Part shown: positions 1-6,279 of the stretch, piece by piece
Layout: each line of letters starts with the position of its first letter
How positions within the stretch are numbered: the stretch's first letter is position 1
The notes under the pieces: generated by a model
The model's input: the letters and a program-made list of their open reading frames with translations, nothing else
Told to the model about the DNA's origin: nothing
Database searches by the model: none
Source of the DNA: Bacteroidales bacterium UBA1253
Lineage (GTDB): Bacteria > Bacteroidota > Bacteroidia > Bacteroidales > Paludibacteraceae
DNA: 6,454 nucleotides
Direction: 5' to 3'
NCBI GenBank assembly: GCA_002308815.1
Contig: DBVX01000027.1
Span: 1-6,454, forward strand
Translations under genes and position numbers: made by a program

Positions 1-1197
<1,197 letters not shown>

Positions 1198-1212
1198 CTT
1201 CGTGTGCCACAT

Positions 1213-1488
1213 TCACTCTAGAACGGCGAGTACGTCGCTCTGGCGCATGATGAGCAGTTTCTCGCCATCGATTTCGATTTCCGTTCCGGCGTATTTGCCG
1301 TACAGCACCTGATTGCCGGCTTTCAGCACCATCTGTTCGTCTTTCGTCCCTTGTCCGACGGCGATGACCTCACCGCGAAGGGGTTTCTCTTTCGCCGTGT
1401 CAGGGATGATGATACCTGCGGCGGTGGTTGTTTCAGCTGCGACCGGACGAATCAGCACGCGGTCGGCCAATGGTTTAATTTTTGTCAT
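1213..1488 (-). CDS. groES: GroES, 10-kDa co-chaperonin
   Basis: Cytosolic heptameric lid that caps GroEL and closes the folding chamber. The product is 91 residues, close to the usual 90-97. The sequence shows the family signature KIKPLADRVLI at residues 3-13, the flexible mobile-loop region (about 16-32, TTTAAGIIIPDTAKEKP) that contacts the GroEL apical domain, RGEVIAVGQGTKDE in the middle, VLYGKYAGTEI and the C-terminal LIMRQSDVLAVLE. The ATG at 1488 is the only start that gives a normal N-terminus. The leader before it (AACATAAAAACATAACAACT on the coding strand) is A-rich and has no Shine-Dalgarno, as is common in Bacteroidota. The stop TGA at 1215-1213 precedes groEL by 40 nt. As the first gene of the groES-groEL unit, its regulation should lie in the 330-bp region upstream. 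No CIRCE element (TTAGCACTC-N9-GAGTGCTAA) is present there. Confidence 0.98.
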   Translation of the reverse strand: MTKIKPLADRVLIRPVAAETTTAAGIIIPDTAKEKPLRGEVIAVGQGTKDEQMVLKAGNQVLYGKYAGTEIEIDGEKLLIMRQSDVLAVLE

Positions 1489-1543
1489 AGTTGTTATGTT
1501 TTTATGTTTTGTTTGACTTTAATGCCATTTCTGACGCTTTCCG

Positions 1544-1574
1544 ACAGAATACGCTCTGTTTCCCTACATACAAA
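1544..1574 (-). promoter_or_regulatory. Candidate Bacteroidetes-type promoter for groES-groEL (weak)
   Basis: On the minus strand TTTG (1574-1571) is followed after 19 nt by TATTCTGT (1551-1544). The -33 box and spacer fit the Bacteroidetes primary-sigma pattern, but the -7 box matches only the TA and one later T of TAnnTTTG. It would put the transcript start near 1538-1540 and leave a leader of about 50 nt. It is the best-placed candidate I found for groES; the poor -7 box keeps confidence low. The TTTG overlaps the sigma-54-like element, so the two readings compete. Confidence 0.3.
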
Positions 1575-1584
1575 TCCCGTGCCA
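1569..1584 (-). promoter_or_regulatory. Sigma-54-like -24/-12 element upstream of groES
   Basis: The minus strand reads TGGCACG-GGAT-TTGTA from 1584 to 1569. The sigma-54 (RpoN) consensus is TGGCACG-N4-TTGCA, so 11 of the 12 defined positions match with exact spacing; the one difference is C to T in the -12 GC doublet, an important position. It points toward groES, 81 nt upstream of the start codon. A chance match is possible, and sigma-54 control of groES would be unusual; the dyad at 1628-1642 lies further upstream, where an activator could bind. Confidence 0.22.
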
Positions 1585-1627
1585 ACTTCGCGTACACCCT
1601 CTGCTTGTCGCAGAAAAGACCATCTAA

Positions 1628-1642
1628 CTGCCATTTTGGCAG
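1628..1642. promoter_or_regulatory. Perfect 15-bp palindrome CTGCCA-TTT-TGGCAG upstream of groES
   Basis: Six-base arms CTGCCA and TGGCAG are exact reverse complements around a 3-nt centre. It lies 140 nt upstream of the groES start and about 54 bp upstream of the -33 box of the candidate promoter. The size and symmetry suit a dimeric regulator. It does not match CIRCE. No long U tract follows on either strand, so a terminator is unlikely. The binding protein, if any, is unknown. Confidence 0.4.
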
Positions 1643-1707
1643 ACCCCTTCCCCGAAGTTCTCTTATCTATTTGTCAATAACGTCACAAATTTGCTCAAAT
1701 CCGCTGC

Positions 1708-1722
1708 CGGAATTGTATTCCG
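1708..1722. promoter_or_regulatory. Perfect 15-bp palindrome CGGAAT-TGT-ATTCCG in the hemW-groES gap
   Basis: Arms CGGAAT and ATTCCG are exact reverse complements with a 3-nt centre. It has the same 6-3-6 architecture as the dyad at 1628-1642 but a different sequence, and the two centres are exactly 80 bp apart. It could be an operator, or a small hairpin in the hemW 3' region. No known site was recognised. Confidence 0.35.
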
Positions 1723-1724
1723 AC

Positions 1725-1759
1725 AAACAGAAGAAAGAAGCGGCGTTTGCCAAATGCCG
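1725..1759 (-). terminator. Possible rho-independent terminator after hemW
   Basis: On the minus strand about 60 nt past the hemW stop, CGGCATTT and AAACGCCG form a stem around GGC (1759-1741) with one A-C mismatch. It is followed directly by a pyrimidine-rich stretch, CTTCTTTCTTCTGTTTG (to about 1724). Position and polarity suit the end of the rarA-hemW transcript. The stem is short and the tract is broken by C and G, so this is a weak call. Confidence 0.35.
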
Positions 1760-1818
1760 AAAATATGAAGAAAACGTCAGCTGATGATGGACCGACATAC
1801 GATGCCTGACAAGTGCGA

Positions 1819-2946
1819 CTAAATGATGTCCCCGATGATGCGGTTGAGGAGGCGGATGCCGTCACGTGTGACCACATAGCGGGTGCCGGTGTCGCGTAGC
1901 AGCCCTTGCGAGAGGTAGTCATGCAGTCTTGCCTGCGAGCGGGGGATGGAGTGTGCCGTTGTTGAACCGGCGGAAAGGGAGGATGGCTTGCTGTCGAGAA
2001 GGGACTTTTCTATTCCCTCCGATGTGCGCAAGCCCAGCATGATGCGTTCTATCCGGTGCTGCCCGTCGGTCAGCGTTTCCTGCTCACATGGACGGATGCC
2101 TTTGCCTGTTGCGTCGATGTACCGGTTGAGGTCGCTGACGTTCCAGCTCCGTATGCGTAGCCGCGCGTCGTAGCTGTGCGCGCCCGCTCCCAGACCGATA
2201 TACGACTCGTCTGCCCAGTAACTGCTGTTGTGCCGCGAGCGGAATCCGGGCAAGGCGAAGTTGCTGACCTCGTAATGCTCGTACCCCGCCTGTTCCAGCC
2301 GGTCGCAAAGCAGGTCGTACATCCGGTTGAGGGTGTCCTCGTCCTGTTCCCTTATCTCTCCGCGTTCCTTTTGTTGTGACAGCAGTGTGCCCTGTTCGTA
2401 ACTCAGGCAGTAACAGGAGATGTGCTGTATGTTAAGGGCAAGAGCCGTTTCGATGTCCTCTTCCCACTGCGGACCTGTCTGTTCGGGCAGTCCGTAGATG
2501 AGGTCGATGCTGATGTTTCCGAAGCCTGCCTGTTGTGCTTCGCGGACGGCTTGGATGGCTTGTCGGACATTGTGCCGCCTGCCGATGCGCCGGAGCAACG
2601 GGTCATGGAAGGACTGGATGCCTATGCTCAGGCGGTTGATACCTGCCAGACAGAGGGCTTGCAGCCTGTCTATGGTGAGGTCGCCCGGATTGGCTTCGAG
2701 GGTGGTTTCTATTTTTTTGTTGTTTGTCGGGATGGCGGACAGAATCCGCTCAATGGCCTGCGGGGACAGTACGCTCGGTGTTCCTCCGCCGAAATAGATA
2801 GTGGAAGCCTCACCGTCCCGTCGCATATTGATTTCGTGGAGAAGGGCATCCACATACTCTTCCCGCCGTTCCAAGAGGGTGGTGGAGAAGAAGTCGCAGT
2901 AGTGGCAGCGGCTGACGCAGAAAGGAATGTGAAGGTAGTAATGCAT
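1819..2946 (-). CDS. hemW: HemW, radical-SAM haem chaperone (HemN-like; often labelled coproporphyrinogen oxidase)
   Basis: Radical-SAM protein of the HemN/HemW family, 375 residues, the normal HemW length of about 380. The 4Fe-4S motif is C10-x3-C14-x2-C17 followed by D18-F19; genuine HemN has a further Cys at that last position, so this is HemW. FGGGTPS (52-58) is the SAM-binding glycine motif. LIYGLPEQT (149-157), HNSSYW (239-244, the HNxxYW motif tied to haem binding in HemW) and GLGAGAHSY (251-259) confirm the family, and a winged C-terminal domain follows. Known HemW proteins bind haem and are thought to pass it to haem-requiring enzymes in the cytosol. The frame is open upstream, but the conserved N-terminus HYYLHIPFC fixes the ATG at 2946, one base after the rarA stop. 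Residues 319-337 are serine-rich and look less conserved than the rest. The stop is TAG at 1821-1819. Confidence 0.95.
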   Translation of the reverse strand: MHYYLHIPFCVSRCHYCDFFSTTLLERREEYVDALLHEINMRRDGEASTIYFGGGTPSVLSPQAIERILSAIPTNNKKIETTLEANPGDLTIDRLQALCLAGINRLSIGIQSFHDPLLRRIGRRHNVRQAIQAVREAQQAGFGNISIDLIYGLPEQTGPQWEEDIETALALNIQHISCYCLSYEQGTLLSQQKERGEIREQDEDTLNRMYDLLCDRLEQAGYEHYEVSNFALPGFRSRHNSSYWADESYIGLGAGAHSYDARLRIRSWNVSDLNRYIDATGKGIRPCEQETLTDGQHRIERIMLGLRTSEGIEKSLLDSKPSSLSAGSTTAHSIPRSQARLHDYLSQGLLRDTGTRYVVTRDGIRLLNRIIGDII

Positions 2947-2947
2947 T

Positions 2948-4234
2948 TTATGACTCTGTGCCTTTCTTCCACAGATAGTCCATCCATTCGGCAAGTTTCT
3001 GCTCCTGTCTGCTTCCCTGCGGCTGCCAGAAACGTGTGCCTTGCAGTTCATCAGGCAGATACTGCTGTCGGACGAAATGGTTGGGGAAGTCGTGTGCGTA
3101 CTGATAGCCGTCGTGGTAGCCGAGTTCCTTCATCAGCGAGGTCGGTGCGTTGCGCAGGTGCAGCGGTACGGGCAGGTTGCCGCTCTTGCCCACTTCCGCC
3201 AGTGCGTTGTCGATGGCGAGGTAGGCGGAGTTGCTCTTCTGCGAGGTGGCGAGATAGACGGTCGCCATCGCGAGCGGAATCCGTCCTTCGGGCCAGCCTA
3301 TCTTCTGCAGCGTGTCAAAGCAGGCGTTGGCGACGAGCATGGCGTTGGGGTTGGCAAGTCCGATGTCCTCGCTTGCGGAGATGACCAGACGGCGGGCGAT
3401 GAACTTGGGGTCTTCTCCTGCGGCGACCATTCGTGCCAGCCAGTAGATGGCTGCATCAGGGTCGCTGCCGCGTATGGACTTGATGAAGGCGGAGATGATG
3501 TCGTAGTGCAGTTCGCCGTCCTTGTCATACGCGACTGGGTTCTGCTGCAACTGCTTGGTGACGGTCTCGTTGTCAATAGTTCGTATGCCGGAGTTGGTGA
3601 CCAGTTCGATGATGTTGAGCAGTTTGCGCGCGTCCCCTCCGCTGTAGCGTATCAGGCTGTCGGTCTCCTTTACCTCAATATTGAGGCTGCGTATGTATTC
3701 GTCCCCGGTCAGCACGCGGTGGAGCAGTTCGAGCAGGTCGTCCCTGCCAAGCGGCTGCAGGACATAAACCTGGCAGCGGGAGAGCAACGGGTTGATAACC
3801 TCGAAACTGGGGTTCTCGGTGGTGGCACCTATGAGGGTGATTGTCCCTTCTTCAACCGCTCCCAACAGACTGTCCTGCTGCGACTTGGAGAAACGGTGGA
3901 TCTCGTCGATGAAGAGGATGGGCGAGCGGGTGTCGTCCGCTGCGAATATACCCGCGTTCATCGCCGCCGTGCGCTTGGCTTTGTCAATCACGTCGCGCAC
4001 CTCCTTCACGCCGCTGGTCACGGCACTGAGGGTGTAGAAGGGACGGTTGAGGGTGTGGGCGATGATTTTGGCGAGCGTCGTCTTGCCCACGCCCGGAGGT
4101 CCCCAGAGGATGAAGGACGACAGGTTGCCGCTCTCAATCATCTGACGCAGCACCGCGCCGCTGCCGACAAGGTGCTTCTGACCGATGTATTCGTCCAACG
4201 TCTTCGGACGCATTCGTTCTGCGAGTGGTAACAT
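2948..4234 (-). CDS. rarA: RarA (MgsA), replication-associated recombination AAA+ ATPase
   Basis: Cytosolic AAA+ ATPase of the RarA/Mgs1/WRNIP1 group, related to clamp-loader subunits, which acts at stalled replication forks. It has 428 residues against a usual 420-450. The N-terminus LAERMRPKTLDEYIGQKHL is classic. Walker A is GPPGVGKTT (45-53), Walker B is LFIDEIHRF (107-115), sensor 1 is IGATTENPSFEV (135-146), and the arginine-finger region is NPLLSRCQVY (148-157). The tetramerisation domain follows: DAIYWLARMVAAGEDPKFIARRLV and ASEDIGLANP, then IDNALAEVG and the terminal LPDELQGTRFWQPQG. The ATG at 4234 fits the family N-terminus and lies about 20 nt downstream of the start predicted from the promoter at 4292-4261. 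The stop TAA is followed after one base by hemW, so the two are co-transcribed. The functions are not obviously linked. Confidence 0.97.
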   Translation of the reverse strand: MLPLAERMRPKTLDEYIGQKHLVGSGAVLRQMIESGNLSSFILWGPPGVGKTTLAKIIAHTLNRPFYTLSAVTSGVKEVRDVIDKAKRTAAMNAGIFAADDTRSPILFIDEIHRFSKSQQDSLLGAVEEGTITLIGATTENPSFEVINPLLSRCQVYVLQPLGRDDLLELLHRVLTGDEYIRSLNIEVKETDSLIRYSGGDARKLLNIIELVTNSGIRTIDNETVTKQLQQNPVAYDKDGELHYDIISAFIKSIRGSDPDAAIYWLARMVAAGEDPKFIARRLVISASEDIGLANPNAMLVANACFDTLQKIGWPEGRIPLAMATVYLATSQKSNSAYLAIDNALAEVGKSGNLPVPLHLRNAPTSLMKELGYHDGYQYAHDFPNHFVRQQYLPDELQGTRFWQPQGSRQEQKLAEWMDYLWKKGTES

Positions 4235-4260
4235 TATGCTCTGTTTTCTTCAATCGGGCG

Positions 4261-4292
4261 CAAAAGTACCGCATTTTGTCAAATTCGGCAAA
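4261..4292 (-). promoter_or_regulatory. Bacteroidetes-type promoter for rarA-hemW
   Basis: On the minus strand TTTG (4292-4289) is followed after exactly 20 nt by TACTTTTG (4268-4261), a full match to the TTTG-N19-21-TAnnTTTG pattern of the Bacteroidetes primary sigma factor. Transcription should start near 4255, giving a leader of about 20 nt before the rarA ATG at 4234. That leaves no room for a riboswitch or attenuator. Confidence 0.85.
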
Positions 4293-4308
4293 AAACATTT
4301 CAATGTTT
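4293..4308. promoter_or_regulatory. Palindrome AAACATT-TC-AATGTTT between the two divergent -33 boxes
   Basis: A perfect 7-2-7 inverted repeat fills the 13-bp space between the two -33 boxes and takes in TTT of the rightward box (4306-4309). A second nested symmetry, GCAAA (4288-4292) with TTTGC (4306-4310), is made by the two -33 boxes themselves. A dimeric protein bound here could affect both rarA and pyrC transcription, but A/T-rich promoter DNA can be symmetric by chance. Confidence 0.4.
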
Positions 4309-4337
4309 GCGTATGATGTCGCATTGTCGTAACTTTG
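4306..4337 (+). promoter_or_regulatory. Bacteroidetes-type promoter for the pyrC-pyrK-pyrG cluster
   Basis: TTTG (4306-4309), a 20-nt spacer and TAACTTTG (4330-4337) match the TTTG/TAnnTTTG consensus exactly. Transcription should start near 4343, about 20 nt before the chosen pyrC ATG at 4364. Upstream in-frame ATGs at 4307 and later would lie inside the promoter, so this site supports the later start. The very short leader argues against PyrR- or attenuation-type control of the operon. Confidence 0.87.
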
Positions 4338-4363
4338 CGCGTCATACAAACAGGACATTCAGT

Positions 4364-5446
4364 ATGTATTCCGGAATAGTACGCATTCCGGCTTTCGTGG
4401 ATATGCACGTTCATCTCCGCGAACCCGGTTATGGTTACAAAGAAACCATCTTTTCAGGTACGCGCGCCGCGCAGAAAGCGGGTTACAGCGACTTGTTCAC
4501 GATGCCCAATCTCAATCCCGTTCCCGATTCGCTACCTCATCTGAAGGAGCAGTTGGATATCATCGCCCGCGATGCCGCCGTGCGTGTGCACCCGTATGCC
4601 TCCATCACCGTCGGGCAGAAGGGTGGGGGCGAGTTGGTGAATTTTGCGGCATTGGCACCTTGCGTGGCAGGCTTCTCCGACGATGGCAAGGGTGTGCAGG
4701 ACGAGGGACTGATGCGCGAGGCGATGGTTCGCTGCAAGGCTGCGGACAGCATCATTGTGGCGCATTGTGAGGTGGATTCGCTGCTCCACGGAGGGTACAT
4801 CCACGACGGCGTGTATGCCCGCGAGCATCATCACCGAGGCATATCGTCCGAGAGCGAATGGCGGGAGATAGAGCGTGACATACGCCTTGTGGAGGAAACG
4901 GGATGCCGCTTTCACGTGTGCCATATATCCACCCGCGAGAGTGTGGAACTGATCCGTCAAGCCAAGCGCAAAGGTCTTCCCGTCACCTGCGAGACGGCAC
5001 CACATTACCTGCTTTTGTGTGACGAAGACCTGCGCGAAGACGGTTGCTGGAAAATGAATCCGCCTCTTCGCAGTCGGGCTGACAAAGACGCACTCATAGA
5101 GGGCGTGCGGGACGGAACGGTGGATGTGATTGCCACCGACCATGCGCCGCACGCCGCCGAGGAGAAGAACAAGGGGCTGGAGAAAAGCGCGTTCGGTATA
5201 GTGGGGTTGGAAACGGCTTTTCCGCTGCTTTATACGTATCTGGTTCGGAAAGGGGTCATATCTTTTGACAGGCTGATTGAGATGATGTCGCTTCGTCCGC
5301 GTGAGATTATGCGACTGGGCGATCCGAAGGACTTTATTACGGTGGAATTGGATGCCCGTTATACGATTGATTCTTCGCTGTTCCTGAGCAAAGGCAAGGC
5401 GACACCGTTTGACGGTTGGGAAGTGTTTGGGAAAGTGGAAAGTTGA
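4364..5446 (+). CDS. pyrC: Dihydroorotase, compact class I type
   Basis: Third step of de novo pyrimidine synthesis: reversible cyclisation of carbamoyl-aspartate to dihydroorotate. It is a cytosolic amidohydrolase (TIM-barrel) enzyme. Residues are numbered from the ATG at 4364. Metal ligands and signatures are all present: DMHVHLREPG (H15, H17), TMPNLNPVPDS (46-56), FSDDG (D106/D107, the class I metal-bridging Asp position), AHCE (H134), CHIST (H187), ETAPHYLL, KMNPPLRSR (230-238) and ATDHAPH (D259). The protein is only 360 residues where class I enzymes have about 420-450. It starts almost at the first metal motif, so the usual N-terminal strands (about 45 residues) are missing, and the C-terminus is also short. 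The promoter at 4306-4337 lies inside any longer reading, so the short form seems real. The stop lies in a heptamer repeat tract, 33 nt before pyrK. Confidence 0.93.
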   Translation: MYSGIVRIPAFVDMHVHLREPGYGYKETIFSGTRAAQKAGYSDLFTMPNLNPVPDSLPHLKEQLDIIARDAAVRVHPYASITVGQKGGGELVNFAALAPCVAGFSDDGKGVQDEGLMREAMVRCKAADSIIVAHCEVDSLLHGGYIHDGVYAREHHHRGISSESEWREIERDIRLVEETGCRFHVCHISTRESVELIRQAKRKGLPVTCETAPHYLLLCDEDLREDGCWKMNPPLRSRADKDALIEGVRDGTVDVIATDHAPHAAEEKNKGLEKSAFGIVGLETAFPLLYTYLVRKGVISFDRLIEMMSLRPREIMRLGDPKDFITVELDARYTIDSSLFLSKGKATPFDGWEVFGKVES

Positions 5447-5474
5447 AAGAAGTTATTCAGTTTAGAGTTTAGAG
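5430..5474 (+). repeat. Heptamer repeats spanning the pyrC stop and pyrC-pyrK spacer
   Basis: Two 7-nt repeat tracts sit close together. GGAAAGT occurs twice (5430-5436, 5437-5443) followed by a degenerate third unit TGAAAGA (5444-5450) that carries the pyrC stop TGA. After ten bases, TTTAGAG occurs twice (5461-5467, 5468-5474), ending five bases before the pyrK ATG. Because 7 is not a multiple of 3, gain or loss of a unit in the first tract would change the pyrC C-terminal residues and stop. Confidence 0.6.
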
Positions 5475-5479
5475 TTGGT

Positions 5480-6250
5480 ATGCAGCGATTAAAAGGATTG
5501 ATTATGAGCAACGGGCCGCTGACCGGGCAAGTCTGGCGGATGCGGTTGGATATGGAGCGGGTGGATTTCCGCCCCGGTCAGTTTGTGGAAATACAAGTCC
5601 CCTCGTTTTTCTTGCGCCGTCCCATCTCTGTATGCGATGCTGAGAGGTTAGGGAACACATCCGTGCTGACCTTGATATACAAGGTTGTAGGCGGCGGAAC
5701 GAAGGAGATGACCTCTCTTCTGCCCGGCACACAGTTGGATATGCTGGCTCCGCTCGGCAACGGCTACGACCTTCGGATAGCAGGTGACAGACCGCTGCTA
5801 ATCGGGGGCGGGGTAGGGATTCCGCCGCTCTATCTCCTTGCCAGACAACTGCGTGCGCAAGGCAAGGAAGTGCAGGTCGTTCTTGGCTTCAATACGGCAT
5901 CGGAAGCGTTTTATGTGCGTGAGTTTGAGGCGTTGAGGTGTGCCGTGCAGGTTACAACGGCGGACGGTTCGATGGGTGTGAAGGGGTTTGTCACTGATGC
6001 CGTTGCTGCCGAATATATGAAAGCCTCGTCGGGAAGTTCTGTATCGCTTCCGTACTATTACGCCTGCGGTCCGCTGCCAATGCTGCAATCGGTCATCCGC
6101 ACATTGGGAACAAACGGCGAAATCAGTATGGAGGAGCGTATGGGCTGCGGCTTCGGCGTATGCATGGGCTGCTCCATTCAGACGGCTTCCGGTCCGCGCC
6201 GCGTCTGCACGGACGGACCCGTGTTTAATGCGGCGGAATTACAACTATGA
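5480..6250 (+). CDS. pyrK: PyrK, dihydroorotate dehydrogenase electron-transfer subunit
   Basis: FAD and 2Fe-2S subunit that passes electrons from the catalytic PyrD (type 1B) to NAD+ in the fourth pyrimidine step. It has 256 residues, normal for the family (about 250-265). [10 protein letters not shown] (31-40) and FLRRPISV (44-51) form the flavin-binding region, with VVGGGT (69-74) after it. [16 protein letters not shown] (from 106) is the nucleotide-binding motif, and YACGPLPML precedes the cluster. The 2Fe-2S ligands are C223, C228, C231 and C243 in [11 protein letters not shown]...CTDGPVF. The ATG at 5480 gives the usual first strand (RLKGLIMSN); the next ATG at 5504 would cut it, so the first is preferred. 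pyrC lies 33 nt upstream, and the stop TGA overlaps an ATG in the pyrG frame. No PyrD gene is next to it, which is unusual. A general ferredoxin-reductase-type oxidoreductase is possible but less likely given the full set of PyrK motifs. Confidence 0.93.
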   Translation: MQRLKGLIMSNGPLTGQVWRMRLDMERVDFRPGQFVEIQVPSFFLRRPISVCDAERLGNTSVLTLIYKVVGGGTKEMTSLLPGTQLDMLAPLGNGYDLRIAGDRPLLIGGGVGIPPLYLLARQLRAQGKEVQVVLGFNTASEAFYVREFEALRCAVQVTTADGSMGVKGFVTDAVAAEYMKASSGSSVSLPYYYACGPLPMLQSVIRTLGTNGEISMEERMGCGFGVCMGCSIQTASGPRRVCTDGPVFNAAELQL

Positions 6251-6279
6251 CAAAGTTTGATAGTACATATACAAGGAAT

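Larger units (their letters stand above)
1489..1818. other. 330-bp non-coding region between hemW and groES (groESL control region)
   Basis: No convincing gene lies here: the open frames have no recognisable protein and no structural RNA was identified. For groES and groEL, which are read leftward, this is the upstream region. It contains, in the direction of groES transcription, a possible hemW terminator (about 1759-1725), a palindrome at 1708-1722, a short inverted repeat ATTTG-CT-CAAAT (1689-1700), a second palindrome at 1628-1642, a sigma-54-like element (1584-1569), and a weak Bacteroidetes-type promoter (1574-1544). The concentration of small dyads fits a regulated promoter region, as expected for a heat-shock operon, but no known operator was recognised. 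Confidence 0.75.

Noticed and set aside
1491..1784. 97-codon plus-strand open frame in the hemW-groES gap
   Set aside because: Composition is unlike a protein, no family is recognisable, and it crosses the putative control elements.
1776..1785. Self-complementary TCAGCTGA shortly after the hemW stop
   Set aside because: An 8-bp palindrome without loop or flanking structure is likely by chance in a region this size.
1489..1818. CIRCE/HrcA operator upstream of groES
   Set aside because: I looked for TTAGCACTC-N9-GAGTGCTAA and variants on both strands and found none; the palindromes present have different sequences and geometry.
2947..3051. 35-residue N-terminal extension of HemW
   Set aside because: It runs antiparallel to nothing useful: it is read out of frame within the rarA 3' end, and family alignment begins at the HYYLHIPFC motif right after the ATG at 2946.
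2422..3384. 320-codon plus-strand open frame across the hemW/rarA junction
   Set aside because: It is antisense to two well-supported genes, and its end is rich in Arg/Ser/Cys low-complexity sequence typical of a shadow frame.
3041..4231. 396-codon open frame on the plus strand, antisense to almost all of rarA
   Set aside because: The minus-strand frame encodes RarA with every AAA+ motif. The antisense translation shows no recognisable domain, and long antisense frames are expected from the biased third-codon positions of a GC-rich gene.
4307..4363. 19-residue N-terminal extension of dihydroorotase
   Set aside because: It would overlap the -33 and -7 promoter boxes at 4306-4337 and does not resemble the missing family N-terminus.
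4532..5152. 206-codon minus-strand open frame opposite pyrC
   Set aside because: Antisense shadow of the dihydroorotase active-site region; no independent support.
6251..6279. Separate promoter or Shine-Dalgarno for pyrG
   Set aside because: A TTTG occurs at 6256-6259 but no TAnnTTTG follows at the right distance before the ATG, and AAGGA lies only 2 nt from the start codon.
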